Origin: Flavobacterium sp. HBTb2-11-1
GTDB taxonomy: Bacteria; Bacteroidota; Bacteroidia; Flavobacteriales; Flavobacteriaceae
Length of the DNA stretch: 64,000 nucleotides
Reading direction: 5' to 3'
NCBI RefSeq assembly: GCF_009826975.1
Contig: NZ_WUMO01000001.1
Coordinates: forward strand, 124,001 to 188,000
Shown piece after piece: positions 1 to 6,416 of this stretch. The translations under genes were made by a program, and so were the position numbers. The notes under the pieces were generated by a model. It did no database searches and had not been told where the DNA came from. It saw nothing but the letters and a program-made list of their open reading frames with translations. Position 1 is the stretch's first letter. Each line of letters begins with the position of its first letter.

Positions 1-176
1 TTGACGGAACGTTGCCAATGCCAAACGGGGGTACTTTTGCACACAGAACAGGATTATGTTTAGAAACAGAGCATTATCCAGATTCTCCAAACCAAAAAAA
101 CTTCCCAACAACTGTTCTAAATCCAGGAGAAAATTATAAAACGAAAACTACTTTTAAGTTTTCAGTTCAAAAATAA
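1..176 (+). CDS. galM: aldose 1-epimerase, C-terminal fragment
   Basis: Only the last 57 codons lie in the window, in the frame starting at base 3 and ending with TAA at 174-176. The visible part contains GLCLETEHYPDSPNQ and the tail FPTTVLNPGENYKTKT, which match the C-terminus of GalM-type aldose 1-epimerases (mutarotases that interconvert alpha and beta anomers of hexoses). The catalytic residues lie upstream, outside the window, so activity cannot be judged. A strong intrinsic terminator follows 34 bp downstream. Identification rests on the family C-terminal signature only. Confidence 0.8.
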   Translation, partial: DGTLPMPNGGTFAHRTGLCLETEHYPDSPNQKNFPTTVLNPGENYKTKTTFKFSVQK

Positions 177-209
177 ATTTTAGAATTTAATTAATTTAGT
201 AATTTTTTA

Positions 210-243
210 AAACCTCGAAGGTATTTGCTTTCGAGGTTTTTTT
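210..243 (+). terminator. rho-independent terminator after galM
   Basis: Inverted repeat AAACCTCGA / TCGAGGTTT with a 12-nt loop, followed by a run of T. It closes the epimerase transcript. Confidence 0.85.
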
Positions 244-330
244 ATAAAAATTTTATAAGTAAAGACATTAATGTTTATTTTTGAAAAATAATTTTTTTCT
301 TACATTTTTAAAATCAATAAATACAGCAAG

Positions 331-822
331 ATGAAATATCTTTTTTTAATTATAATTTTAGTCTACTCATTTAATTCTAGCGCCCAAACTATTGAGAAAG
401 ATTCAGTTTCTGGACTATATCAAGCACAGGGTATTTTAGAGTTTGAAAATCTTAAAGCAGATTTAATATTTTCGAAGGCTAAAGAATGGATTACTTTAAA
501 TTATAGATCGGCAAATGATGTAATTCAGCTTGCAGATAAAGAAAGTTTGAAAATCATTAATAAGGGCAATTTTAAATCTGACATGTTTATGAAAGAAGGT
601 TCAATTTTTCATACTTTAATCTTAGAATTTAAAGATGGAAAGTTACGATATACTTATACTGATTTCTCATATTATAGTAAAGGATCAGGTGAGTTAAGTT
701 TTGAAAGTAAAAATTTAGCGTTCAAAAAATCTTTAATTAAATCTACAGAAAAGGACATAAAAGAATCAATTGAAAAGTTAAAAAAATATATACAAAATTC
801 CAATAAAAAAGATGATTGGTAA
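331..822 (+). CDS. small exported protein of unknown function
   Basis: 163 aa. Residues 1-19 form a clear Sec signal peptide (lysine, hydrophobic stretch, cleavage after SSA before QT), so the mature protein is about 144 aa and periplasmic or surface-exposed. The rest is lysine-rich and soluble. It begins KDSVSGLYQAQGILEF and has a C-terminal basic helix, with no motif I recognise. ATG at 331 is the only start that keeps the signal peptide. The gene stands alone behind the galM terminator, and the next gene begins 25 bp downstream. It may be a lineage-specific envelope protein; no function is proposed. Confidence 0.7.
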   Translation: MKYLFLIIILVYSFNSSAQTIEKDSVSGLYQAQGILEFENLKADLIFSKAKEWITLNYRSANDVIQLADKESLKIINKGNFKSDMFMKEGSIFHTLILEFKDGKLRYTYTDFSYYSKGSGELSFESKNLAFKKSLIKSTEKDIKESIEKLKKYIQNSNKKDDW

Positions 823-847
823 AAGTAAAATTTTTTAATTGAGAAAA

Positions 848-1312
848 ATGACTTTCAAACATACATTCAAAGCAAAATTAAACTGGAATTCCAGACAAAA
901 TCAAGAAGAATCGTCTAAAAGATTCTACAGCAAAACCCATCAAATTCAAATTGAAGGCAAACCCATTTTAGATGTTTCAGCTGCAAAAGCCTTCAAAGGT
1001 GATCCTGAATTATACAATCCCGAAGATTTATTGTTGAGTAGTTTAGTTTCCTGCCATATGATGTCCTATTTATACGTCTGTTCTCAAAACGGAATAGAAG
1101 TTTTAGAATATTCAGACAATGCAGAAACAACTTTAGAAGTAAATCCAGACGGAAGTGGACGTTTTATTGAAGCAAAATTATATCCAAAAGTAAAAATCTC
1201 AAATCCCGATCAAATAGAATTGGCGTTGGAATTGCATCATAAAGCAAATCAATTGTGTTTTATTGCTAATTCTTGTAATTTTCCTGTTTTGCATGAGGCG
1301 AGTTGCGAATAA
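848..1312 (+). CDS. OsmC family protein
   Basis: 154 aa with the OsmC/Ohr fold pattern: beta-rich N-terminus, then a central helix carrying LLLSSLVSCHMMSYL with the first redox cysteine at C69, and a C-terminal cysteine at C143 in NSCNFPV. Family members are thiol peroxidases that reduce organic hydroperoxides with this cysteine pair. Two additional cysteines (C137, C153) are near the end. I chose ATG 848 over an in-frame TTG nine bases upstream because the family starts close to the first beta strand. The family call is secure; the subtype (Ohr, OsmC or YhfA) is not resolved. Confidence 0.85.
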   Translation: MTFKHTFKAKLNWNSRQNQEESSKRFYSKTHQIQIEGKPILDVSAAKAFKGDPELYNPEDLLLSSLVSCHMMSYLYVCSQNGIEVLEYSDNAETTLEVNPDGSGRFIEAKLYPKVKISNPDQIELALELHHKANQLCFIANSCNFPVLHEASCE

Positions 1313-1335
1313 ATTATAATAAATAAATTTACTAA

Positions 1336-1360
1336 CGTACAGAAAAGCGTACATTTGTAC
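1336..1360 (+). promoter_or_regulatory. candidate promoter and operator of the toxin-antitoxin pair
   Basis: CGTACA occurs at 1336-1341 and again 12 bp later at 1348-1353, and the inverted half TGTAC follows at 1356-1360. The last part overlaps TACATTTG (1350-1357), an exact match to the Bacteroidota -7 element TAnnTTTG. Repeats over a promoter fit the usual negative autoregulation by the antitoxin. No good -33 TTG is visible. Confidence 0.4.
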
Positions 1361-1372
1361 AAATTGATTATT

Positions 1373-1642
1373 ATGAAAACAGTAAGCGTAACGGAATTTA
1401 GAGGAAATATTAAAAAGTATTTAGAAATAGCTGAATCTGAAAAGCTTGTTATACACAGAAGTAAAGGGCGTTCTTTTGTAATTGTTCCGTTAGATGAGGA
1501 AGATGATAGTTCGTTATTAAGTAAGGAACAGAAAACAGCAATTGATGAAGCCTTGGAAGATATAGCAAAAGGTAGAGTGCAATCCCATCAAGATGTTATG
1601 GATGAAACTAGAAAACGTTTTCCGCATTTATTCAATAGATAA
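1373..1642 (+). CDS. Phd/YefM-type antitoxin
   Basis: 89 aa starting MKTVSVTEFRGNIKKYL, the typical Phd/YefM N-terminal DNA-binding fold. The middle (HRSKGRSFVIVPL) completes this domain, and the acidic C-terminal half with EALEDIAKGRVQ is the usual toxin-wrapping tail. Start ATG 1373 is preferred to TTG 1355, since the family begins at this motif and the TTG overlaps the probable -7 element. The stop is 3 bp before the toxin gene, so the two are co-transcribed. It should neutralise the downstream RelE/ParE-like protein and repress its own operon. Confidence 0.8.
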   Translation: MKTVSVTEFRGNIKKYLEIAESEKLVIHRSKGRSFVIVPLDEEDDSSLLSKEQKTAIDEALEDIAKGRVQSHQDVMDETRKRFPHLFNR

Positions 1643-1645
1643 TTC

Positions 1646-1939
1646 ATGGCAGAGGTAATTTGGACAAATGCAGCGAAAAATGATTATTGGAAAAATATTG
1701 AATATTTGCAAAGTGAATGGACTTTACAAGAGGTGTATAATTTTATAGATAAGACAGATGCCTTAATATTGTTATTGTTAAAGCAAAATTTAGTTTTTAA
1801 GCCTACAGATTACAAAGATGTATTTCATGTTCCTGTTACAAAACAAATAACATTATATTATAGAATCTTAGAAAATTACAATATTGAACTTTTAAGATTT
1901 TGGAACACCTATCAGAATCCTAAAAAATTAAAGTTATAA
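1646..1939 (+). CDS. RelE/ParE superfamily toxin
   Basis: 97 aa with the fold pattern of the RelE/ParE superfamily: VIWTNAAKNDYWKNIEYLQ (strand then helical hairpin) and C-terminal strands ITLYYRIL and IELLRFWNTYQNP, where ParE/RelE proteins carry their conserved arginine and aromatic residues. It lies 3 bp after a Phd-type antitoxin gene. Members either poison gyrase (ParE) or cleave mRNA on ribosomes (RelE); the sequence alone does not tell which. A bidirectional terminator follows. Confidence 0.75.
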   Translation: MAEVIWTNAAKNDYWKNIEYLQSEWTLQEVYNFIDKTDALILLLLKQNLVFKPTDYKDVFHVPVTKQITLYYRILENYNIELLRFWNTYQNPKKLKL

Positions 1940-1961
1940 TTTTACGGCTAAAATGAAACTA

Positions 1962-1994
1962 AAAAAACCTCTTCCGTTAAAGAAGAGGTTTTTA
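1962..1994. terminator. bidirectional terminator between toxin and tRNA-Leu
   Basis: AAAAACCTCTT and AAGAGGTTTTT form a perfect 11-bp stem with a short loop. The A and T tracts allow termination from both sides, serving the toxin gene on plus and the tRNA on minus. Confidence 0.8.
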
Positions 1995-1996
1995 AG

Positions 1997-2076
1997 TACC
2001 CGGAGCCGGAGTCGAACCGGCACGGTTTCCCACAGGTGTTTGAGACCAGCGCGTCTACCAATTCCGCCATCCGGGC
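1997..2076 (-). tRNA. tRNA-Leu (anticodon CAA)
   Basis: The reverse strand folds as a tRNA with acceptor GCCCGGA pairing with TCCGGGT, D-loop AATTGGTAGA, and T-arm GGTTCGACTCC. The anticodon loop CTCAAAC gives anticodon CAA (leucine, codon UUG). The variable arm is longer than in class I tRNAs, as expected for leucine. No CCA is encoded. Confidence 0.9.
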
Positions 2077-2234
2077 GTAGCAGACGAAAAAATAATCAAA
2101 AGCGATTATTTTAACGCAATAGAATGAAGTCATAAATGGCGCCATTCCTTTAACACGGTGCAAATGTAAAAAATAATTTTAAACGAACTACTAAAAATAC
2201 TTAAATTTTTACTTTCAGTGTTCAATAAATTTTA

Positions 2235-2242
2235 TAAATTTG
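2235..2242 (+). promoter_or_regulatory. -7 element of the prs promoter
   Basis: TAAATTTG fits the Bacteroidota TAnnTTTG consensus exactly. The -33 TTG is not clear. It would give a 5' leader of about 115 nt before prs. Confidence 0.45.
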
Positions 2243-2362
2243 CGGCTCGTTAAAACGAAGCACACACAACTAACTACATCCGAGACATTTATACGCTTTC
2301 TGCTTTATTTAAATAATAAAGTTGAATTGTAGAAAAGTAACGGAATAAAACAACAAATTACA

Positions 2363-3304
2363 ATGTCGCACCTAGAACCAGAAGCTAAAATTTTTGCTTG
2401 TTCACAAAGTGTTTATCTTGCAGAAAAAATTGCAAAAGATTACGGGATTCCGTTAGGAAAAGTAACGATGTCAACGTATAGTGACGGAGAATTTCAGCCG
2501 TCTTACGAAGAATCAATTAGAGGTTTACGAGTATTTATCGTATGCTCAACTTTTCCAAGTGCAGATAATCTGATGGAATTGTTGTTAATGATTGATGCGG
2601 CAAAACGTGCATCAGCAAGACATATTACAGCTGTTATGCCTTATTTTGGTTGGGCAAGACAAGACAGAAAAGACAAACCAAGAGTTCCAATTGGAGCTAA
2701 ATTAGTAGCAAATCTACTAACAGCTGCAGGAGCAACAAGAATCATGACAATGGATCTGCATGCAGATCAGATTCAAGGATTCTTTGAAAAACCGGTAGAT
2801 CATTTATTTGCCTCTACTATCTTTTTACCATACGTAGAAAGTTTAAATTTAGAAAATCTGACAATTGCATCTCCGGATATGGGAGGTTCAAAAAGAGCAT
2901 ATGCTTACTCTAAGTTTTTAGAATCAGATGTAGTAATCTGTTACAAACAAAGAAAAGCAGCCAACGTTATCGATACTATGGAGCTTATTGGTGAAGTAAA
3001 AGGACGTAACGTAATCTTAGTAGACGACATGATCGATACAGGAGGAACTTTAGCGAAAGCGGCAGACCTAATGATCGAAAAAGGAGCGCTAAGTGTAAGA
3101 GCAATTTGTACGCATGCTATTTTATCTGGCGGAGCGTATGAGAAAATTGAAAACTCAAAACTAACAGAATTAATCGTAACCGATTCTATTCCGTTAAAGA
3201 GAGAATCAAAGAAAATAAAAGTGGTAAGCTGCGCGCCTCTATTTGCTGAGGTAATGCAAATGGTTCACCACAATAATTCCATCAGTGGAAAATTTATAAT
3301 GTAG
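2363..3304 (+). CDS. prs: ribose-phosphate pyrophosphokinase
   Basis: 313 aa, the normal length of class I PRPP synthetases. The enzyme transfers pyrophosphate from ATP to ribose 5-phosphate, making PRPP for purine, pyrimidine, histidine, tryptophan and NAD synthesis. Visible signatures are [12 protein letters not shown] (ATP-binding flexible-loop region), [12 protein letters not shown] (PRPP synthase signature with divalent metal ligands) and the ribose-phosphate loop [13 protein letters not shown] 2363 gives the standard N-terminus ending in AKIFACS. Product PRPP is the substrate of PurF, encoded at 6417-8315. L25/Ctc follows 76 bp downstream. Confidence 0.97.
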   Translation: MSHLEPEAKIFACSQSVYLAEKIAKDYGIPLGKVTMSTYSDGEFQPSYEESIRGLRVFIVCSTFPSADNLMELLLMIDAAKRASARHITAVMPYFGWARQDRKDKPRVPIGAKLVANLLTAAGATRIMTMDLHADQIQGFFEKPVDHLFASTIFLPYVESLNLENLTIASPDMGGSKRAYAYSKFLESDVVICYKQRKAANVIDTMELIGEVKGRNVILVDDMIDTGGTLAKAADLMIEKGALSVRAICTHAILSGGAYEKIENSKLTELIVTDSIPLKRESKKIKVVSCAPLFAEVMQMVHHNNSISGKFIM

Positions 3305-3327
3305 TCATTGCGAGGAACGAAGCAATC
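3304..3327 (+). repeat. dispersed repeat GTCATTGCGAGGAACGAAGCAATC
   Basis: The 24-bp core from 3304 begins GTCATTGCGAGGAACGAAG. It directly follows the prs stop and has a degenerate relative (GTCATCCTGAGGAACGAAGG) near 33808. Such sequences are commonly dispersed in bacterial intergenic DNA. Confidence 0.5.
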
Positions 3328-3380
3328 TTACTACACTAAGAATTAGAATATTTATTATTAATAACTATATTTTTTTTACA

Positions 3381-3992
3381 ATGAAATCGATTACAATTAA
3401 AGGATCAGAAAGAGAAAGCGTGGGCAAAGTGTCAACTAAAGCCTTACGTAATGCTGGACAGGTACCTTGCGTTTTATACGGAGGAAACCAGGCAGTACAC
3501 TTCTCTGCAGACGTTACTGCATTCAAAAACTTGGTTTACACTCCAAACGCTCACACAGTTGTGATCGAACTTGGAAAAGGAAAATCATTCAATGCAATTT
3601 TGCAAGATATCCAAGTTCACCCAGTAACTGACAAAATTTTACACATCGACTTCTTCCAATTATTTGATGATAAAGAAATCACAATGGAGGTTCCTGTGAA
3701 AATCGTTGGTACATCTAAAGGTGTTCTTGCGGGAGGTGTTTTACGTTTAAACCAACGTAAATTAAAAGTTAAAGCTTTACCAGCAAATCTTCCTGATTTT
3801 GTTGAAGCTGACATCACTCCACTTGAAATGGGTAACAAATTATACGTTACTAAAGTTGGAAAACCAGAGTACAAAATTATGCACCCAGACAACACTGTAG
3901 TTTGTCAAGTGAGAATCTCTCGTGCTGCTATGAAAGCTGCTCAAGAGGCTGCAAAAGCTGCAAAAGCTCCTGCAAAAGGAAAGAAAAAATAA
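3381..3992 (+). CDS. rplY: 50S ribosomal protein L25/general stress protein Ctc
   Basis: 203 aa, matching the long Ctc form: an N-terminal L25 domain that binds 5S rRNA (about residues 1-90, starting [16 protein letters not shown]) and a C-terminal TL5/Ctc beta domain (about 95-180, [18 protein letters not shown]). It ends in an alanine/lysine-rich tail. The pairing with prs directly upstream is a common bacterial arrangement. A strong terminator follows 18 bp after the stop. Confidence 0.95.
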   Translation: MKSITIKGSERESVGKVSTKALRNAGQVPCVLYGGNQAVHFSADVTAFKNLVYTPNAHTVVIELGKGKSFNAILQDIQVHPVTDKILHIDFFQLFDDKEITMEVPVKIVGTSKGVLAGGVLRLNQRKLKVKALPANLPDFVEADITPLEMGNKLYVTKVGKPEYKIMHPDNTVVCQVRISRAAMKAAQEAAKAAKAPAKGKKK

Positions 3993-4009
3993 TTTTTTTC
4001 AAACTATAC

Positions 4010-4043
4010 AAAAAGCCTCAATCTTTCGATTGGGGCTTTTTTT
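4010..4043 (+). terminator. terminator after rplY
   Basis: AAAAGCCTCAATC pairs with GATTGGGGCTTTT (one G-T), followed by eight T. Confidence 0.9.
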
Positions 4044-4094
4044 TGGCTTCTAAGTTTCTAAGATGCTAAGATTCTAAGGTTTTTGCTATGTAAC

Positions 4095-4153
4095 GCTTCG
4101 ACTCCGCTTAGCTTGACAAATATTGAACATGTCAGGCTGAGCGGAGTCGAAGC
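4095..4153. repeat. long imperfect inverted repeat (REP-like)
   Basis: The left arm GCTTCGACTCCGCTTAGC.TGAC (from 4095) and right arm GTCA..CTGAGCGGAGTCGAAGC (to 4153) can form a stem of about 20 bp. It stands between rplY and pth with no gene. The sequence type (CTTCGACTCCGCT / AGCGGAGTCGAAG) is that of dispersed flavobacterial intergenic repeats. Confidence 0.6.
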
Positions 4154-4234
4154 CAACTCAAAGTATGGAATTTAGGTTGTCGACCTTCTTTTTGTGGACC
4201 TTCGACTTCGCTCTGGATGACAAGAAGGACAAGA

Positions 4235-4282
4235 AATCTTAGTGTTCTTTGCGTAAACCCTTGCGAACTTTGCGGTTAAACC
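4235..4282 (+). repeat. GCAAAG-type dispersed repeat, copy 1
   Basis: Contains TTTGCGTAAACCCTTGCG followed by AACTTTGCGGTTAAA. Related blocks occur at 33580-33795, 33920-33975 and 61950-62018. The remainder of the 4043-4337 gap shows no gene. Confidence 0.6.
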
Positions 4283-4337
4283 ACGGCCAGTAAGAAATTA
4301 TTTAATTGCCGCATTTTCAAATTATCTAATTATCCAA

Positions 4338-4368
4338 TTGCCGCATTCTCTAATTAATCTTACTTTTG
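4338..4368 (+). promoter_or_regulatory. pth promoter
   Basis: TTG at 4338-4340, a 20-bp spacer, then TACTTTTG at 4361-4368: a full match to the Bacteroidota consensus. Transcription should start around 4373-4376, at or next to the ATG at 4374. Confidence 0.65.
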
Positions 4369-4373
4369 CAATC

Positions 4374-5003
4374 ATGATAAAATGGATAACAAAAATGTTT
4401 TCATCAACATCAAAAGAAGAGAACAAAGAAGACAATATGAAGAAATATTTAATCGTAGGATTAGGAAATATCGGAGCCGAATACGTAAACACCAGACACA
4501 ATATCGGATTTAAAGTGCTTGATTTTTTCGCTAAAAAAGAAGGGCTTTCATTCGAAACCGTAAAATTGGGCGCATTGGCTGAATATAAATTTAAAGGAAG
4601 AACTTTTTTTCTTTTAAAGCCAAACACTTACATGAATCTTAGTGGTAAAGCAGTAAAATACTGGATGGATAAGGAAAATATTCCGTTAGAGAACATTCTG
4701 GTTATTACAGACGATTTAAACCTTTCATTTGGCACAATCCGCATCAAACCAAAAGGAAGCGATGGCGGCCACAACGGACTTAAAAACATCAATTTAGTTC
4801 TTAATACGCAAAACTATACCCGCTATAGATTTGGTATCAGCGACCAATTTAAAAAAGGCCAGCAGGTAGATTATGTTTTAGGAGAATGGAATGCCGAAGA
4901 AGAAGCAAAATTGCCAGAGCGTTTAGAAACTTCTGCTGAAATTATAAAAACTTTCGGAACTGCTGGTTTAGAAAATACAATGACTACATTTAATGGAAAA
5001 TAA
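4374..5003 (+). CDS. pth: peptidyl-tRNA hydrolase
   Basis: 209 aa from ATG 4374. It cleaves peptidyl-tRNA released from stalled ribosomes, recycling tRNA. The Pth core begins at residue 22 with YLIVGLGNIG, includes the catalytic histidine in TRHNIGFK, PNTYMNLSG, and DDLNLSFGTIRIKPKGSDGG. The first 21 residues (MIKWITKMFSS...) form a short amphipathic extension absent in most family members. ATG 4437 would give 188 aa, the usual family length. The promoter places the transcript start almost on ATG 4374, so either this start is leaderless or 4437 is used. Start uncertain, function secure. Confidence 0.93.
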   Translation: MIKWITKMFSSTSKEENKEDNMKKYLIVGLGNIGAEYVNTRHNIGFKVLDFFAKKEGLSFETVKLGALAEYKFKGRTFFLLKPNTYMNLSGKAVKYWMDKENIPLENILVITDDLNLSFGTIRIKPKGSDGGHNGLKNINLVLNTQNYTRYRFGISDQFKKGQQVDYVLGEWNAEEEAKLPERLETSAEIIKTFGTAGLENTMTTFNGK

Positions 5004-5142
5004 AGATTTTCAGGTGTTTATATTCTAAAAATGTAAATTATCAGTGAATTTAATTTAATTATAACGAAATAGTATTTTCAATTCCAAAGTTAAATGTCTA
5101 AATTTGGAATAAATTATTATAAACCATAAAAATCATAATACC

Positions 5143-5754
5143 ATGGCTTTTGAATTACCACAATTACCTTATGCATACGATGCATTAGAACCACATATTG
5201 ATGCACGTACAATGGAAATCCATCATACAAAGCACCACAACGCATATACTACAAATCTTAACGCTGCTATTGCTGGAACAGATTTAGAAGGAAAAACTAT
5301 CGAAAATATCTTAATCAACTTAGACAAATCTAACGCAGCAGTTCGTAACAATGGTGGAGGTTTTTACAATCACAATTTATTCTGGACTGTAATGTCTCCA
5401 AACGGAGGAGGATTGCCAACAGGTGATTTATTAGCTGCAATTGAGTCTTCTTTCGGATCATTCGAAGAATTTAAAGCAAAATTTGCTAAAGCTGGTGCTA
5501 CGCAATTTGGTTCTGGATGGGCTTGGCTAACAGTTCAAAAAGGAGGAAAGTTAGAAGTTGTAGGTACTCCAAATCAAGATAATCCATTAATGCCAGAAGT
5601 TGCTGGTCACGGTGGAACTCCGATCTTAGGAATGGATGTTTGGGAGCACGCTTACTACTTAAACTATCAAAACAGAAGACCAGATTATATCGAAGCTTTC
5701 TTCAATGTAATTAACTGGACAGAAGTTGCTAGAAGATTTGCTTTAGAAAAATAA
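5143..5754 (+). CDS. superoxide dismutase, Fe/Mn family
   Basis: 203 aa; converts superoxide to hydrogen peroxide and oxygen. Metal ligands are visible: the first histidine in [17 protein letters not shown], the second in [12 protein letters not shown], and aspartate and histidine in [12 protein letters not shown]. No signal peptide, so cytoplasmic. A -7 element TAAATTTG at 5099-5106 lies 37 bp before the ATG, without an obvious TTG at -33. The sequence does not settle iron versus manganese use, so I give no sodA/sodB symbol. A hairpin terminator follows. Confidence 0.95.
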   Translation: MAFELPQLPYAYDALEPHIDARTMEIHHTKHHNAYTTNLNAAIAGTDLEGKTIENILINLDKSNAAVRNNGGGFYNHNLFWTVMSPNGGGLPTGDLLAAIESSFGSFEEFKAKFAKAGATQFGSGWAWLTVQKGGKLEVVGTPNQDNPLMPEVAGHGGTPILGMDVWEHAYYLNYQNRRPDYIEAFFNVINWTEVARRFALEK

Positions 5755-5778
5755 GAGAATAGAGTAAAGAATATAGAG

Positions 5779-5816
5779 AAAAGACGAGTGCCAAAGGTGC
5801 TCGTCTTTTTTTATCT
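5779..5816 (+). terminator. terminator after sod
   Basis: AAGACGAG...CTCGTCTT hairpin (5781-5808) followed by a T run. Confidence 0.8.
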
Positions 5817-5877
5817 ATACATTTCGTATATAATCTTTACTCTATTTTCTTTTATTTATTCTCAAAAAAAGAGAAAA

Positions 5878-5950
5878 TAAAAAAGGCGGAAAGAAGTTCC
5901 GCCTTTTTTGCCCCAAATCTACCATAAACTAACCTACTAATGTTATGGTC
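5878..5950 (-). ncRNA. candidate small RNA, tandem copy 1
   Basis: Read on the minus strand: a -7-like element TACCTTTA (5954-5961), then a 5' hairpin with arms ACCATAA / TTATGGT. A conserved single-stranded linker GTAGATTTGGGGCAAAAAA follows, then a terminator hairpin GGCGGAA / TTCCGCC (5885-5903) and T6. No open frame is conserved between copies. On the plus strand the hairpin would also terminate. This is one of three ~183-bp units filling the 5.8-6.4 kb gap. Confidence 0.6.
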
Positions 5951-6061
5951 CAGTAAAGGTATGGCGGGAATTTTTATAAAGAAAAAAATTTAGATGAAAT
6001 GCAATTATACTCGATAAAAAGACATTAATACGTTGATTGTCAATTTGTTAATAATTTACAA

Positions 6062-6133
6062 TAAAAAAGGCGGAAGTTACTCCGCCTTTTTTGCCCCAAA
6101 TCTACCATAAACTAACCTACTAACGTTATGGTC
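6062..6133 (-). ncRNA. candidate small RNA, tandem copy 2
   Basis: Same architecture as copy 1: -7-like TACATTTA (6137-6144), 5' hairpin ACCATAA / TTATGGT, identical linker, terminator stem GGCGGA / TCCGCC at 6069-6086 followed by T6 on the minus strand. The loops differ from copy 1 while the stems are kept. Confidence 0.6.
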
Positions 6134-6244
6134 TAGTAAATGTATGACAGTTATTTTTTCGAGTAAAAATTTTTAGATGAAAGGTAAGTAAATCCGATGA
6201 AGAGATATAATCGGCTGTTTATAAATAGGTTGAGTTTATTTCAA

Positions 6245-6317
6245 TAAAAAAGGTGGAATTGCTTCCACCCTTTTTGCCCCAAATCTACCATAAACTTAAC
6301 CTACTAATGTTATGGTA
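6245..6317 (-). ncRNA. candidate small RNA, tandem copy 3
   Basis: It has the best promoter of the three: TTTG, 20 bp, then TACTTTTG (6321-6328) on the minus strand, with the 5' hairpin starting 4-5 nt later, where transcription should begin. The terminator stem is GGTGGAA / TTCCACC (6252-6269). The C-to-T change relative to copies 1-2 is compensated by G-to-A on the other arm, which supports an RNA structure. purF ends about 100 bp upstream on the same strand, so processing from the purF 3' UTR is an alternative. Confidence 0.65.
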
Positions 6318-6416
6318 TCTCAAAAGTATCATAGCTTTTCAATTTCACCAAAGAAATGGGATGAACGGCAAAAAAAACCGATGAAATGCACTATTTAACC
6401 TTTTATTAGTATTTTA

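Noticed and set aside
1948..2163. 71-aa minus-strand open frame
   Set aside because: It covers tRNA-Leu and its terminator; translation reflects tRNA sequence.
5885..6120. Possible small coding genes in the triplicated units (ATG GTA GAT TTG GGG frame on minus)
   Set aside because: The frame runs into the terminator hairpin and differs between copies because loop lengths differ; structure, not frame, is conserved.
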